Source: Verrucomicrobiaceae bacterium (lineage in GTDB: Bacteria > Verrucomicrobiota > Verrucomicrobiia > Verrucomicrobiales > Verrucomicrobiaceae). Taken from it: a DNA stretch of 44,239 bases. Made by a program: the position numbers and the translations under genes. The first letter of the stretch is position 1. Every line of letters starts with the position of its first letter. The notes below the pieces were generated by a model. That model did not search any database and was not told where the DNA came from. It saw only the letters and a list, made by a program, of their open reading frames with translations. The stretch covers positions 1-44,239 of the forward strand of contig JAIXYN010000036.1 in assembly GCA_027490195.1 (NCBI GenBank), in the 5' to 3' direction. Positions 27,435 to 35,172 of this stretch are shown piece after piece.

Positions 27435-29294
27435 ATGGCCGTCTCCAAAAAACCACTTAACGGATCCCATTCTCGCAACGCCGCCGGAGAGGCAGGCGTG
27501 CCTGCTGCTGTTGAAGACAAAGCCTCAACGCAAAAACGTGGCCGCGGCAGACCTCGCATTCATCCGCCCAAAGAGCAGCCCGTGGCCCAGGTCGGACCCG
27601 ATGGTCAACTGCTCAAACGCCGCCGGGGACGTCCGCCTAAAAACGGCCATGTCGGAGGCATCACCCACTTTGCCAACACCACGCACGATGACATCCACTC
27701 TCCTGACGTTCAGGCGCGGCTGCGCGATCTGATTCGTACGGCACGTGAGCAAGATCATCTGACCTGGGACGACATCAATGAGGCCCTGCCTTCAGGATTC
27801 GTCACCCCGGACCTGATGGATGCCCTCATCACGCGCCTGCGTGCGATGGAAATCAAGATCACGGACGAAGTCGAAGGCGTCGCGGCACGGCATACCGCCG
27901 CCCGTGAGCGCATCGCTGCGGAACGTGATGCGGCCTCGGCCAAGCTGGATGTGTTTGACGATCCGGTGCGCATGTACCTGCGCCAGATGGGCCAGGTGCC
28001 GCTGCTCACCCGCGAGCAGGAAATCCACATTTCCAAACGCATTGAAAAAGCCGACCTCAGCCTGCGGCAGTGCCTGCACACCATTGGTTTCATCGGTCAG
28101 GCCTACCTGCAGTTTGCTGAAGCTTTGTGCAACGGCGTGGAACGCTTCGACCGCCTCGTCAGCGACCGCAAGGCGGATGAACGCGATGCCTATTTCAAAA
28201 AGCTGAAACCGCTGCTCGACCAGGCGCGCGAGACGCATGAGAAGACCAGCAAAGCATTCGCCGCATTCATCAGTTCCGGCCCGCGCAAACGCGCTGCTTG
28301 CCAGGAGGAGTTTGAAACCCTGCGCGCCGCGTTTTTCCGTATCTGTGAGAAGTTTTTCTTCAAATCCAAGATCACCGAGGAATTCGTCACCCTGCTTCAG
28401 CAAAGGCTGACCGATCTCGGCAATCTGGAGCGCAGCCTGAAGGAGCAGCCCGACAACGAATCCGCGCAGGAAGCAGTCAGCGCCTTTGAGCAGGATTCAT
28501 GGATGACTGCGGCGGATTACCGCAAGCTGATCACCGACACGCTCAAACATGTGGCAGGCTCCACGCGGGCGAAGACCGAGATGATCGAGGCCAACCTGCG
28601 TCTGGTCATTTCCATCGCCAAAAAATACACCAATCGCGGCCTGTCCTTCCTCGACCTCATCCAGGAAGGCAACATGGGCCTCATGCGTGCGGTGGAGAAG
28701 TTTGAGTACCAGCGCGGCTACAAATTCAGCACCTACGCCACCTGGTGGATCCGTCAGGCCATCACCCGCAGCATCGCCGATCAGGCCCGCACCATCCGCA
28801 TCCCGGTGCATATGATCGAAACCATCAACAAGCTCATGCGCGTGCACAAGCAGCTGCTGCAGGAGCTTGGCCGTGACCCGACACCGGAAGAAATCGCCGA
28901 GGAAATCCATCTGCCCGTGGACCGCGTGAACGCCGTGCTGCGCCTCTCCCAGCAGCCCGTATCCATGCAGGCCAAAGTGGGCGAAAGCGAAGGCGACACC
29001 GAATTCGGCGACTTCATCGAGGACAAGGAGGCGAGCAATCCGATGGAGCTCACCGCCATGCACCTGCTGCGCGACAAGCTGCGCGACGTGCTCGACACCC
29101 TCAACCCTCGCGAACGCGAAGTGCTGGAGCAACGCTTCGGCCTCGGCGACGGTGCTGGCCGCACGCTCGAAGAAGTCGGCAAGCAATTCCAAGTCACCCG
29201 CGAACGCATTCGCCAGATCGAAGCCAAAGCCCTCCGCAAGCTGCGCCACCCCACGCGCATCCGGAAGCTCGGCGGATTCTTCGGCGCGGGGTGA
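27435..29294 (+). CDS. rpoD: Housekeeping sigma factor RpoD with N-terminal AT-hooks
   Basis: The 619-residue sigma-70 contains region 1.1 (about 90-145), region 1.2 ([21 protein letters not shown]), a non-conserved insert, and regions 2.1-2.4 ([22 protein letters not shown]). Regions 3 and 4 follow ([30 protein letters not shown]). An unusual N-terminal extension of about 75 basic residues carries two AT-hook-like motifs, KRGRGRPR at 34-41 and RRRGRPPK at 62-69. A GAGG element lies just before the ATG. It directs transcription of most genes. REP copy B starts 26 nt after its stop. Confidence 0.96.
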   Translation: MAVSKKPLNGSHSRNAAGEAGVPAAVEDKASTQKRGRGRPRIHPPKEQPVAQVGPDGQLLKRRRGRPPKNGHVGGITHFANTTHDDIHSPDVQARLRDLIRTAREQDHLTWDDINEALPSGFVTPDLMDALITRLRAMEIKITDEVEGVAARHTAARERIAAERDAASAKLDVFDDPVRMYLRQMGQVPLLTREQEIHISKRIEKADLSLRQCLHTIGFIGQAYLQFAEALCNGVERFDRLVSDRKADERDAYFKKLKPLLDQARETHEKTSKAFAAFISSGPRKRAACQEEFETLRAAFFRICEKFFFKSKITEEFVTLLQQRLTDLGNLERSLKEQPDNESAQEAVSAFEQDSWMTAADYRKLITDTLKHVAGSTRAKTEMIEANLRLVISIAKKYTNRGLSFLDLIQEGNMGLMRAVEKFEYQRGYKFSTYATWWIRQAITRSIADQARTIRIPVHMIETINKLMRVHKQLLQELGRDPTPEEIAEEIHLPVDRVNAVLRLSQQPVSMQAKVGESEGDTEFGDFIEDKEASNPMELTAMHLLRDKLRDVLDTLNPREREVLEQRFGLGDGAGRTLEEVGKQFQVTRERIRQIEAKALRKLRHPTRIRKLGGFFGAG

Positions 29295-29319
29295 TTATCA
29301 GCGCGCCGCGCCCATCCAT

Positions 29320-29517
29320 CGTAGGACGGTCGTGGCGAAGCCCGCCCGTCCATCAGCGTGCGGCGGACACTTTGCGGGCGGAGCGCACCAGCGGCCTCGG
29401 GGCGTGTCAGCGTACGGCAAACACCACGGCCTACGAACCCCCTCGCAGTCGGGCGGTTTGGCGAAGAGCGTCCTCGAACATCGAAAAGCCTTTGCCGCCA
29501 AACACGGCCGACCTACG
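29320..29517 (+). repeat. RAYT-linked REP element, copy B (long form)
   Basis: This 198-bp copy is bounded by CGTAGGACGGTCGTGGCG and CACGGCCGACCTACG, near-perfect inverted termini. The long form carries an extra segment of about 54 bp with a second copy of the motif GTCAGCGTACGGCAAACAC. It begins just after the rpoD stop and is separated from copy C by a 20-bp linker that recurs in the array. Confidence 0.9.
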
Positions 29518-29537
29518 TCCAAAGCGCCGCGCCTTGC

Positions 29538-29681
29538 CGTAGGACGGTCGTGGCGAAGCCCGCCCGTCTATCAGCGTATGGCAAACACCACGGCGTACAA
29601 AACCCCTCGCAGTCGGGCGGTTTGGCAGAGAGCGTCCTCGGACATCGAAATGCCTCATTCGCCAAACACGACCGACCTACG
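29538..29681 (+). repeat. RAYT-linked REP element, copy C (short form)
   Basis: A 144-bp short form: head CGTAGGACGGTCGTGGCG, core CGCAGTCGGGCGGTTTGGC, tail CGCCAAACACGACCGACC then TACG. The internal pairings GCCCGCCCG with CGGGCGG and GGTTTGGC with GCCAAAC predict two nested hairpins. Confidence 0.9.
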
Positions 29682-29701
29682 CCCAGAGTGCCGAGCCTTG
29701 C

Positions 29702-29900
29702 CGTAGGACGGTCGTGGCGAAGCCCGCCCGTCTATCAGCGTACGGCAAACACTTTGCGGGTGGAGCGTACCAGCGGCCTCGAGGCGTGTCAGCGTACGGC
29801 AAACACCACGGCGTACGCTCCCCCCTCGCAGTCGGGCGGTTTGGCGGAGAGCGTCCTCGAACATCGAAAAGCCTCATTCGCCAAACACGACCGACCTACG
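29702..29900 (+). repeat. RAYT-linked REP element, copy D (long form)
   Basis: A 199-bp long form in the same orientation as B and C, and the closest copy upstream of the RAYT gene (80 nt before its ATG). It is free of stop codons in the RAYT frame, so the RAYT frame appears to extend upstream through it. Confidence 0.9.
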
Positions 29901-29947
29901 CCCAAAGCGCACGAATCGCTCCACCCTCAGCGCCTTCAGTGAGGCTT

Positions 29948-29968
29948 GCGTTTGTGATTCACAAACGC
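29948..29968 (+). promoter_or_regulatory. Perfect palindrome in the RAYT leader
   Basis: GCGTTTGTG, loop ATT, CACAAACGC forms a perfect 9-bp hairpin ending 12 nt before the RAYT ATG, with an alternative in-frame GTG inside it (29954). It is not part of the REP consensus. It could be an operator or a translation-control hairpin for the transposase; this is inference. Confidence 0.5.
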
Positions 29969-29980
29969 AATTCTCTTTTC

Positions 29981-30679
29981 ATGCCATGGAACGTTCCATC
30001 TGTGATTCCGCTGCCACAAGATTTCACAGGGTTTGATCCTGGCAGCTCCATTCCGTGTGATGCCTTCTCCTCCTACACACGCCATCTTCCTCATTGGAGG
30101 CTGCCTCATGCGGCCTACTTCGTCACCTTCCGGCTCGCAGATTCCATTCCAAGAGCCATCCTGGCAGAAATTCAGCGCGAAGCCGAAGAATGGCGCAAGA
30201 AAGGCCCCCTGTCCGGGATCGAACTGGCAGAATGGCAAGAGTTTCAGCGCTCACGTCTTCGCAAGCTGGAGCGAGTGCTCGATGACTGCCACGGTCAATG
30301 CTTGCTGCGCGAACCAAAACATCGGCAGACCGTGACGGAGGCACTGCATCATTTTGAAGGAGAACGCACAGAGATGCTGGCTTATGCCGTGATGCCCAAT
30401 CACGTTCATGCCTTGTGTCGTCTGCGAGACGGGCACCGGTTGGAAGAGGTATGCCGCTCATGGAAATCGTTCACTGGGCGCAATCTTCAGCACCAGCTTG
30501 GCCAAAAGGGCAGGCTTTGGCAGGAAGAAAACTTTGACCGCATCATCCGTGACGAGGCTCATTATCAGGCCACCATTCGTTACATTGCCAAGAATCCCCA
30601 GAAAGCCGGACTGCTGGACCACGAAGCCTCCGTGTGGTTCTGCAAGTCAATCCAAGACGCCAATCCACAGATGCCATGA
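29981..30679 (+). CDS. REP-associated tyrosine transposase (RAYT, Y1/HUH family)
   Basis: The 232-residue protein is a Y1_Tnp-domain transposase of the RAYT type. RHLPHWRLPHAAYFVTFRLA at the N-terminus is typical of the group. The HUH metal-binding pair is His141/His143 in YAVMPNHVHAL, and the candidate nucleophile is Tyr195 or Tyr201 in HYQATIRYIAKNPQKAGL. RAYTs recognise single-stranded REP hairpins marked by a GTAG-type tetranucleotide and are single-copy, domesticated relatives of IS200/IS605 enzymes. All motifs are intact, so it may be active. Three REP copies lie directly upstream and four directly downstream in the same orientation. ATG 29981 was chosen; the upstream extension is REP sequence. 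Confidence 0.93.
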   Translation: MPWNVPSVIPLPQDFTGFDPGSSIPCDAFSSYTRHLPHWRLPHAAYFVTFRLADSIPRAILAEIQREAEEWRKKGPLSGIELAEWQEFQRSRLRKLERVLDDCHGQCLLREPKHRQTVTEALHHFEGERTEMLAYAVMPNHVHALCRLRDGHRLEEVCRSWKSFTGRNLQHQLGQKGRLWQEENFDRIIRDEAHYQATIRYIAKNPQKAGLLDHEASVWFCKSIQDANPQMP

Positions 30680-30700
30680 GCATGGCCGAGCCGCGCCCAT

Positions 30701-30845
30701 CGTAGGACGGTCGTGGCGAAGCCCGCCCGTCTATCAGCGTACGGGAAACACCAGGGCCTGCGAACGTCTCCCAGAGTCGGGCGGTTTGGCGAAGAGCGTC
30801 CTCGGACATCGAAAAGCCTCATTCGCCAAACACGGCCGACCTACG
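30701..30845 (+). repeat. RAYT-linked REP element, copy E (short form)
   Basis: A 145-bp copy beginning 22 nt after the RAYT stop, in the same orientation as the upstream copies. It has the GTTTGGCGAA and TTCGCCAAAC arms of the inner hairpin intact, and its middle reads CCCAGAGTCGGGCGG instead of CGCAGTCGGGCGG. Confidence 0.9.
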
Positions 30846-30869
30846 TCCAGAGCGCCGAGCCGTGCCCAT

Positions 30870-31013
30870 CGTAGGACGGTCGTGGCGAAGCCCGCCCGTC
30901 TATCAGCGTGCGGCAAACACCACGGCCCACGAACACCCTCGCAGTCGGGCGGTTTGGCGAAGAGATCGCTGATGCATCGGAGAGCCTCATTCGCCAAACA
31001 CGGCCGACCTACG
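30870..31013 (+). repeat. RAYT-linked REP element, copy F (short form)
   Basis: A 144-bp copy with intact ends. The segment between the hairpin arms differs from copy E (ATCGCTGATGCATCGG), showing that loop sequence is variable while stems are kept. Confidence 0.9.
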
Positions 31014-31033
31014 CCCAGAGCGCCGCGCCTTGC

Positions 31034-31231
31034 CGTAGGACGGTCGTGGCGAAGCCCGCCCGTCTATCAGCGTATGGCGGACACTTTGCGGGCGGAGCGT
31101 ACCAGCGGCCTCGGGGCGTGTCAGCGCACGGCAAACACCACGGCCCACGAACACCCTCGCAGTCGGGCGGTTTGGCGAACAACTCGCTGATGCATCGAAA
31201 AGCCTCATTCGCCAAACACGGCCGACCTACA
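31034..31231 (+). repeat. RAYT-linked REP element, copy G (long form)
   Basis: A 198-bp long form carrying the internal 54-bp duplication. The terminal CCTACG is changed to CCTACA. Confidence 0.88.
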
Positions 31232-31251
31232 TCCAGAGCGCCGCGCCTTGC

Positions 31252-31393
31252 CGTAGGACGGTCGTGGCGAAGCCCGCCCGTCTATCAGCGTACGGCAAAC
31301 ACCACGGCTTACGAACACCCCCAGAGTCGGGCGGTTTGGCGAAGGCGGCGGTGGAAGATGAGCACTCTCGACGCCAAACACACCCACCCTACG
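31252..31393 (+). repeat. RAYT-linked REP element, copy H (short form)
   Basis: A 142-bp copy with a divergent 3' half (GGCGGCGGTGGAAGATGAGC, tail CACACCCACCCTACG) shared with copy M. It ends three bases before the stop codon of the convergent GGCT-like gene, so it occupies the very 3' end of that transcript. Confidence 0.88.
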
Positions 31394-31396
31394 AAA

Positions 31397-31750
31397 TCAC
31401 CAGCACTCGCCCACGTCGCGTCTTCCCTCGACACCGCGCAGGTAAATATACCCCTCCACCGGCTGCGTGGAGTATTCGCCTTCAAGCTGCACTACCACAC
31501 GCTCATATTCGCCACCATCGGTGTCCTCCAGCACATCCAGCCGTGCGAGTCCGGCTTCGTCCACGCTCCAGACTTCGCCTTCAATGGAAACGCCATCCGC
31601 TGCGCGAACCATCCCAGGGTAGCCACCCAAGTCATACATGCGATACACCGGAGCCGTGTGCGCCTCCGCCACAAACTGCTGCTGCGCGATCCAGCCATGA
31701 TTTTCACCGTCGCGCTTCAGCGTGCCGTAAACAAACACCAGCGTCTTCAC
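31397..31750 (-). CDS. Gamma-glutamylcyclotransferase-like (AIG2/GGCT) protein
   Basis: This small 117-residue protein has the family signature VFVYGTLKRDGENHG at its N-terminus and the fold-typical GEVWSVDEAGLARLDVLED. The glutamate in EGEVWSV corresponds to the expected catalytic acid region. Members act on gamma-glutamyl peptides or gamma-glutamylamines, and the exact substrate is unknown. Its ATG overlaps the stop of the upstream ligase-like gene (31747-31750), so the two are translationally coupled. Confidence 0.85.
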   Translation of the reverse strand: MKTLVFVYGTLKRDGENHGWIAQQQFVAEAHTAPVYRMYDLGGYPGMVRAADGVSIEGEVWSVDEAGLARLDVLEDTDGGEYERVVVQLEGEYSTQPVEGYIYLRGVEGRRDVGECW

Positions 31751-32448
31751 AGCGCATCCTCCCGTTCATTGAGCCAGGAGCTGCGGCTGTAGCGCTTCTG
31801 CGTCAGTTCATTCGCACGCTCGATCATCGCATCGGTCATCTCTTCCTTCACCAGCACGTTGGTGGCCAGTTGCGCGGCCCAGCGTGGCCAGAAGTCCTCC
31901 GTAAGCAGCACCTGCTGGATGCTGCCCTGGTGCAGCAGCCCCAGCTTGCCGCGCCGCTGCCCTGCCCCGGCGACTTTCACTTGGTCGCGCACCACATCGT
32001 GCATGGCCGGTGCCACAAAGCAGAACGGGTTCTCAATCAAATCTTCCGGCCCGGCGAGGCGGCTGCCATCGTCCAGCGCCTTGGCCAGCGACTCATGGAT
32101 CAGGCGGTAGCTGTCCAGCGGATTGGTCTGGGACCAGGGATGCACCGCCGGCACGATGAAGGAATACGTGAAATCAGTGTCATGCAGCACCACGCCGCCA
32201 CCCGTCCAGCGCCGCACCACGGGCCACGGCGGCAGCGTTCCCGCCAGCTTGGCCAAAGTCTGCGCATAGCCAATGGTCACCGTGGGCTCGGTCCACCGGT
32301 ACACGCGCAGCACCGGCACCTCGCTCTGCTCCAGCCACGCTTGGTCTGCGGCCATGTTCCACGGGCCGTCATGCGGCGGCGCGTCGAGGTGGAGGATGAG
32401 GTCGTTGAAGAGAGGTTTGGCAGGTTCCACGCGACCATCATGCGGCAA
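31747..32448 (-). CDS. Lipoate-protein ligase A-like protein
   Basis: The 233-residue product belongs to the biotin/lipoate ligase fold. WNMAADQAWLEQ near the start and VRRWTGGGVVLHDTDFTYSF match the lipoate-binding RRxxGGGxVxHD motif. KVAGAGQRRGKLGLLHQGSI corresponds to the conserved lysine region. It may attach lipoate or octanoate to E2 or GcvH domains, or be a related amidotransferase. The listed start is TTG 32448; a GTG at 32430 is equally plausible. It is divergent from the esterase gene, with a decamer-array hairpin between them. Confidence 0.85.
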   Translation of the reverse strand: MPHDGRVEPAKPLFNDLILHLDAPPHDGPWNMAADQAWLEQSEVPVLRVYRWTEPTVTIGYAQTLAKLAGTLPPWPVVRRWTGGGVVLHDTDFTYSFIVPAVHPWSQTNPLDSYRLIHESLAKALDDGSRLAGPEDLIENPFCFVAPAMHDVVRDQVKVAGAGQRRGKLGLLHQGSIQQVLLTEDFWPRWAAQLATNVLVKEEMTDAMIERANELTQKRYSRSSWLNEREDAL

Positions 32449-32462
32449 CTTCGAAATTCTCC

Positions 32463-32559
32463 AACGCGAATGAGCACGAATGTCCGCGAATATTCACGAA
32501 TGGCATTGGGGCTGCCTGGGATTCGCGGCTATTCGCGGTCATTCCTTAAAATTCGCGTT
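32463..32559. repeat. Inverted pair of decamer arrays
   Basis: CGAAT recurs at exact 10-nt steps (32467, 32477, 32487, 32497). After a 19-nt spacer the inverse ATTCG/ATTCC recurs at 32521, 32531, 32541 and 32551. The arms are 32463-32501 and 32521-32559, each 39 nt, matching at about 30 of 39 positions. The structure lies between divergent genes and could fold into a long hairpin. It is not related to the RAYT repeats. Confidence 0.8.
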
Positions 32560-32654
32560 CCTGCTCATGCTTGTGCAAAAGAACGTCCTGCCGTGCCCCG
32601 ATTACATCCATGTCTCCTTTGACATATCCCGCCGCATTTCCCACACTCCGCCTC

Positions 32655-34406
32655 ATGCGCCCCACCCGCTTCCTCGCTCTCGCATTCTCCCTGCTGTCCG
32701 TCCTGTCCCCTGCGGCGGACGACTACCAGCCCGGCCCGGACTCCAAAGTGCAGGAAGGCGTGCCGAAGGGCGACGTGCTGAAGTTCGAATTCAAGAACAG
32801 CAAGATCTTCCCCGGCACGGTGCGCGACTACTGGGTGTACGTGCCGAAACAATACACGCCTGACCAACCCGCCTGCGTGCATGTGAACCAGGACGGCATT
32901 CAAAATCTCGCGCCCGTCGTCTTCGACAATCTCATCGCCAAAAAGGAGATCCCAGTGCTCATCGGTGTCTTCGTGATGCATGGCCGCGTGCCCGCGAGCG
33001 ATCCCGCCACGCAGCTCGACCGCTTCAATCGCAGCGTGGAATATGACGGCCTCGGCGAGAACTACGCGCGCTTCATCCTCGAAGAACTGCTGCCGGAAGT
33101 GGAGAAGATCGTGCTGCCAGATGGCCGCCCGATCCGCCTCTCCCACAACGGCAACGACCGCAGCATCGGTGGCAGCAGCAGCGGTGCCATCGCCGCCTTC
33201 ACCGCTGCGTGGGAGCGGCCCGAGGCCTTCAGCCGCGTGTTCAGCAGCATCGGCACCTACGTGGATCAGCGCGGTGGCAACGACTACCCGGTGATGATTC
33301 GCAAGGCCGAGCCGAAGGCGCTGCGCGTCTTCCTGCAAGACGGCAGCAATGATGCGAACGGCGTCGGCGGAAACTGGTTCCTCGCCAACCAAGAGATGCT
33401 CTCCGCCTTTGAATTCGCAGGCTATGAAGTGAACCACGTCTGGGGAGACGGCGGCCACAATGGCAAGCACGCCACGGCCATTTTCCCCGATGCCATGCGC
33501 TGGCTGTGGAAGGACTGGCCGAAGGCGATCACGAAAGGTGTCGGCTCGAAAGCTCCGGTGATGGAAGTGCTGGGAGCTGGTAGCGAATGGCAGCTTGTGG
33601 GAGAAGGCTACGGCTTCACCGAAGGCCCGGCGGTGAATGCAAAGGGCGAGGTCTTCTTCACCGACATCCCGAACAGCCGCATCCACAAGGTGGGGCTGGA
33701 TGGCAAGGTCTCCGTCTTTGCCGAAAACACCGGCAAGGCCAACGGCCTCATGTTTGGCCCCGATGGACGCCTGTTTGCCTGCGCCAGCGGCAACAAACAG
33801 ATCGTGTCCTATGACGAAGCAGCCAAGATGACCGTGATCGCCGAGGGCATCGACTCCAACGACCTCTGCATCGGCTTGAACGGCAATCTCTACATCACCG
33901 ATCCTCCGCACAAGCAGGTGTGGCTCATCAAGCCGAATGGCGAGAAGAGCGTCGTGGACACGAATGACAAAGGCGGCCTCGCCTTCCCCAACGGCCTGCG
34001 TTTGACGCCGGACCAGAGCCTGCTGCTCGTGGCCGACATGCGCGGCCAGTTCATCTGGAGCTACCACATCGAGGCCGATGGCACCCTCAGCGCCAAGCAG
34101 CCCTACCACCACCTGCGCATCCCTGATGGCCTGACGGAAAGCGGTGCCGATGGCATGACGCTGGACACGAAAGGCCGCCTCTACGTCGCCACGCACGCCG
34201 GCATTCAGTTCTGCGATCAGGCCGGACGCGTGAATGGCATCATCGCCAAGCCGCAGCGCAAGTGGCTGGCGAACGTTGTTTTCGGCGGTGCCAACTTCGA
34301 CGAACTCTACGCCTGCAACGGCGACAAGGTCTTCAAACGCAAAACGCAGGTGAAAGGCGTGCGCTCAGCGGAGGCCCCGATCAAGCCGGAGAAGCCGAGG
34401 TTGTAG
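32655..34406 (+). CDS. Secreted esterase fused to SMP-30/gluconolactonase domain
   Basis: The 583-residue protein has a signal peptide (RFLALAFSLLSVLSPAA). Residues 25-300 resemble enterochelin/feruloyl esterase-type alpha/beta hydrolases: YWVYVPKQYTPDQPACVHVN, the nucleophile elbow SIGGSSSGAIAAF and a late histidine in WGDGGHNGKHA. Residues 310-560 are an SMP-30/gluconolactonase beta-propeller (GEGYGFTEGPAVNAKGEVFFTD, LYITDPPHKQVW, FPNGLRLTPDQSLLLVAD). A carbohydrate ester or lactone substrate is likely but not proven. Such fusions occur in Verrucomicrobia and Planctomycetes. ATG 32655 was chosen because it starts the signal peptide. Confidence 0.88.
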   Translation: MRPTRFLALAFSLLSVLSPAADDYQPGPDSKVQEGVPKGDVLKFEFKNSKIFPGTVRDYWVYVPKQYTPDQPACVHVNQDGIQNLAPVVFDNLIAKKEIPVLIGVFVMHGRVPASDPATQLDRFNRSVEYDGLGENYARFILEELLPEVEKIVLPDGRPIRLSHNGNDRSIGGSSSGAIAAFTAAWERPEAFSRVFSSIGTYVDQRGGNDYPVMIRKAEPKALRVFLQDGSNDANGVGGNWFLANQEMLSAFEFAGYEVNHVWGDGGHNGKHATAIFPDAMRWLWKDWPKAITKGVGSKAPVMEVLGAGSEWQLVGEGYGFTEGPAVNAKGEVFFTDIPNSRIHKVGLDGKVSVFAENTGKANGLMFGPDGRLFACASGNKQIVSYDEAAKMTVIAEGIDSNDLCIGLNGNLYITDPPHKQVWLIKPNGEKSVVDTNDKGGLAFPNGLRLTPDQSLLLVADMRGQFIWSYHIEADGTLSAKQPYHHLRIPDGLTESGADGMTLDTKGRLYVATHAGIQFCDQAGRVNGIIAKPQRKWLANVVFGGANFDELYACNGDKVFKRKTQVKGVRSAEAPIKPEKPRL

Positions 34407-34430
34407 GAGAGCGCGAAGCGCTGCCTGGAG

Positions 34431-34609
34431 GTACGATGGGCACTCCTGCCTGTCGGCCAGCGCTGCCGCCAGAGCCCACGGCTCTCAAATCCAACCACCA
34501 AGCCGCTACAGCAACGGCATGGAGACTCTACCCAGCGCTTGCCTGTGGTGAATCGTAAGCCAACATTCCAGTGGTAGCGCTGGCCGACGGGCAGGAGTGC
34601 CCATCGTAC
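34431..34609. repeat. 179-bp palindromic element with 37-bp inverted termini
   Basis: The left arm 34431-34467 (GTACGATGGGCACTCCTGCC then TGTCGGCCAGCGCTGCC) and right arm 34573-34609 are inverted copies matching at 35 of 37 positions. The 105-bp centre has no coding potential. It lies 24 nt after the esterase gene stop and directly before a truncated RAYT-REP tail. It resembles a MITE or REP doublet of a separate family. Confidence 0.8.
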
Positions 34610-34616
34610 TGATGAC

Positions 34617-34790
34617 CAACCTACGGCCAGCGTGCCGCGCCCATCGTAGGACGGTCGTGGCGTAAGCCCGCCCGTTCATCAGCGTACAGCAAACGCAATG
34701 GCTTGCGAACCCCCTCAGAGTCGGGCGGTTTGACGAAGAGGTGCGCGTGTGATTGCGAAAGCATCACCCGCCAAACACACCCAACCCACG
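34617..34790 (+). repeat. RAYT-linked REP element, copy I, with a truncated tail in front
   Basis: A short-form copy occupies 34645-34790, bounded by CGTAGGACGGTCGTGGCG and a degenerate CCCACG end. In front of it, 34617-34644 matches the tail plus linker of the REP array (CCTACGGCCAGCGTGCC). A preceding copy has therefore lost everything but its last bases where the 179-bp element ends. Confidence 0.8.
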
Positions 34791-34876
34791 ACTCGAGCGC
34801 TTGCCTCTCAAGCACCACATCCTACCACTCTCTACCCCATGCTAGCCGATAATTCGACTTCCTATCACATTTTACG

Positions 34877-34906
34877 TTGACTTCTGAAATTCGGACCCAA
34901 TCTAAA
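34877..34906 (+). promoter_or_regulatory. Possible sigma-70 promoter of the HTH/DUF3987 operon
   Basis: TTGACT at 34877-34882 and TCTAAA at 34901-34906 are spaced by 18 nt, in an AT-rich stretch 9 nt before the HTH gene ATG. The match to the -10 consensus is only four of six and the distance to the start codon is short, so this is tentative. Confidence 0.3.
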
Positions 34907-34914
34907 TCATCGGC

Positions 34915-35166
34915 ATGAATCATTCATCACCGATACCACAAGCATCCGCTTCCAGCCTTCCGGCCAGGAAGATCACCCGCAAACAACTGGCCGCCCACTG
35001 CGGCCTCTGCGTCAGCAGAATCGATCAGCTCACCCGCGCCGGCGTGCTGGGGCATTTCAAAATCGGCAAGTCCATCCGCTATGATCTAGCGGAGGTGGAG
35101 GCCACACTGCGGCAGCTCTATCACGTGCAGCCCATGGCGAACGCAGAAACTCAACTCCAAGCCTGA
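34915..35166 (+). CDS. Excisionase-like helix-turn-helix protein
   Basis: The 83-residue protein contains a MerR/Xis-type winged HTH: ITRKQLAAHCGLCVSRIDQL, then RAGVLGHFKIGKSIRYDLAEVEATL. This is the form used by phage and integrative-element excisionases and small activators. It is followed after 6 nt by the DUF3987 protein gene, a pairing typical of mobile elements. No integrase gene is visible in the window, so the element is either partial or relies on another recombinase. Confidence 0.75.
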   Translation: MNHSSPIPQASASSLPARKITRKQLAAHCGLCVSRIDQLTRAGVLGHFKIGKSIRYDLAEVEATLRQLYHVQPMANAETQLQA

Positions 35167-35172
35167 ACCACC

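Noticed and set aside
29291..29942. Long open frames through the REP arrays (several frames, for example 29291-29542, 29358-29942, 30908-31792)
   Set aside because: They encode the same low-complexity phrases in different frames because the REP is GC-rich and stop-poor. They have no domain content.
29714..29980. RAYT gene fused to an upstream REP-encoded N-terminus
   Set aside because: The frame is open through REP copy D by chance. The family start character begins near 29981-30050, so the upstream part is not counted as coding.
29320..31393. CRISPR array
   Set aside because: Units are 142-199 bp, palindromic and joined by conserved rather than unique linkers, and no cas gene is present. 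A RAYT explains the repeats better.
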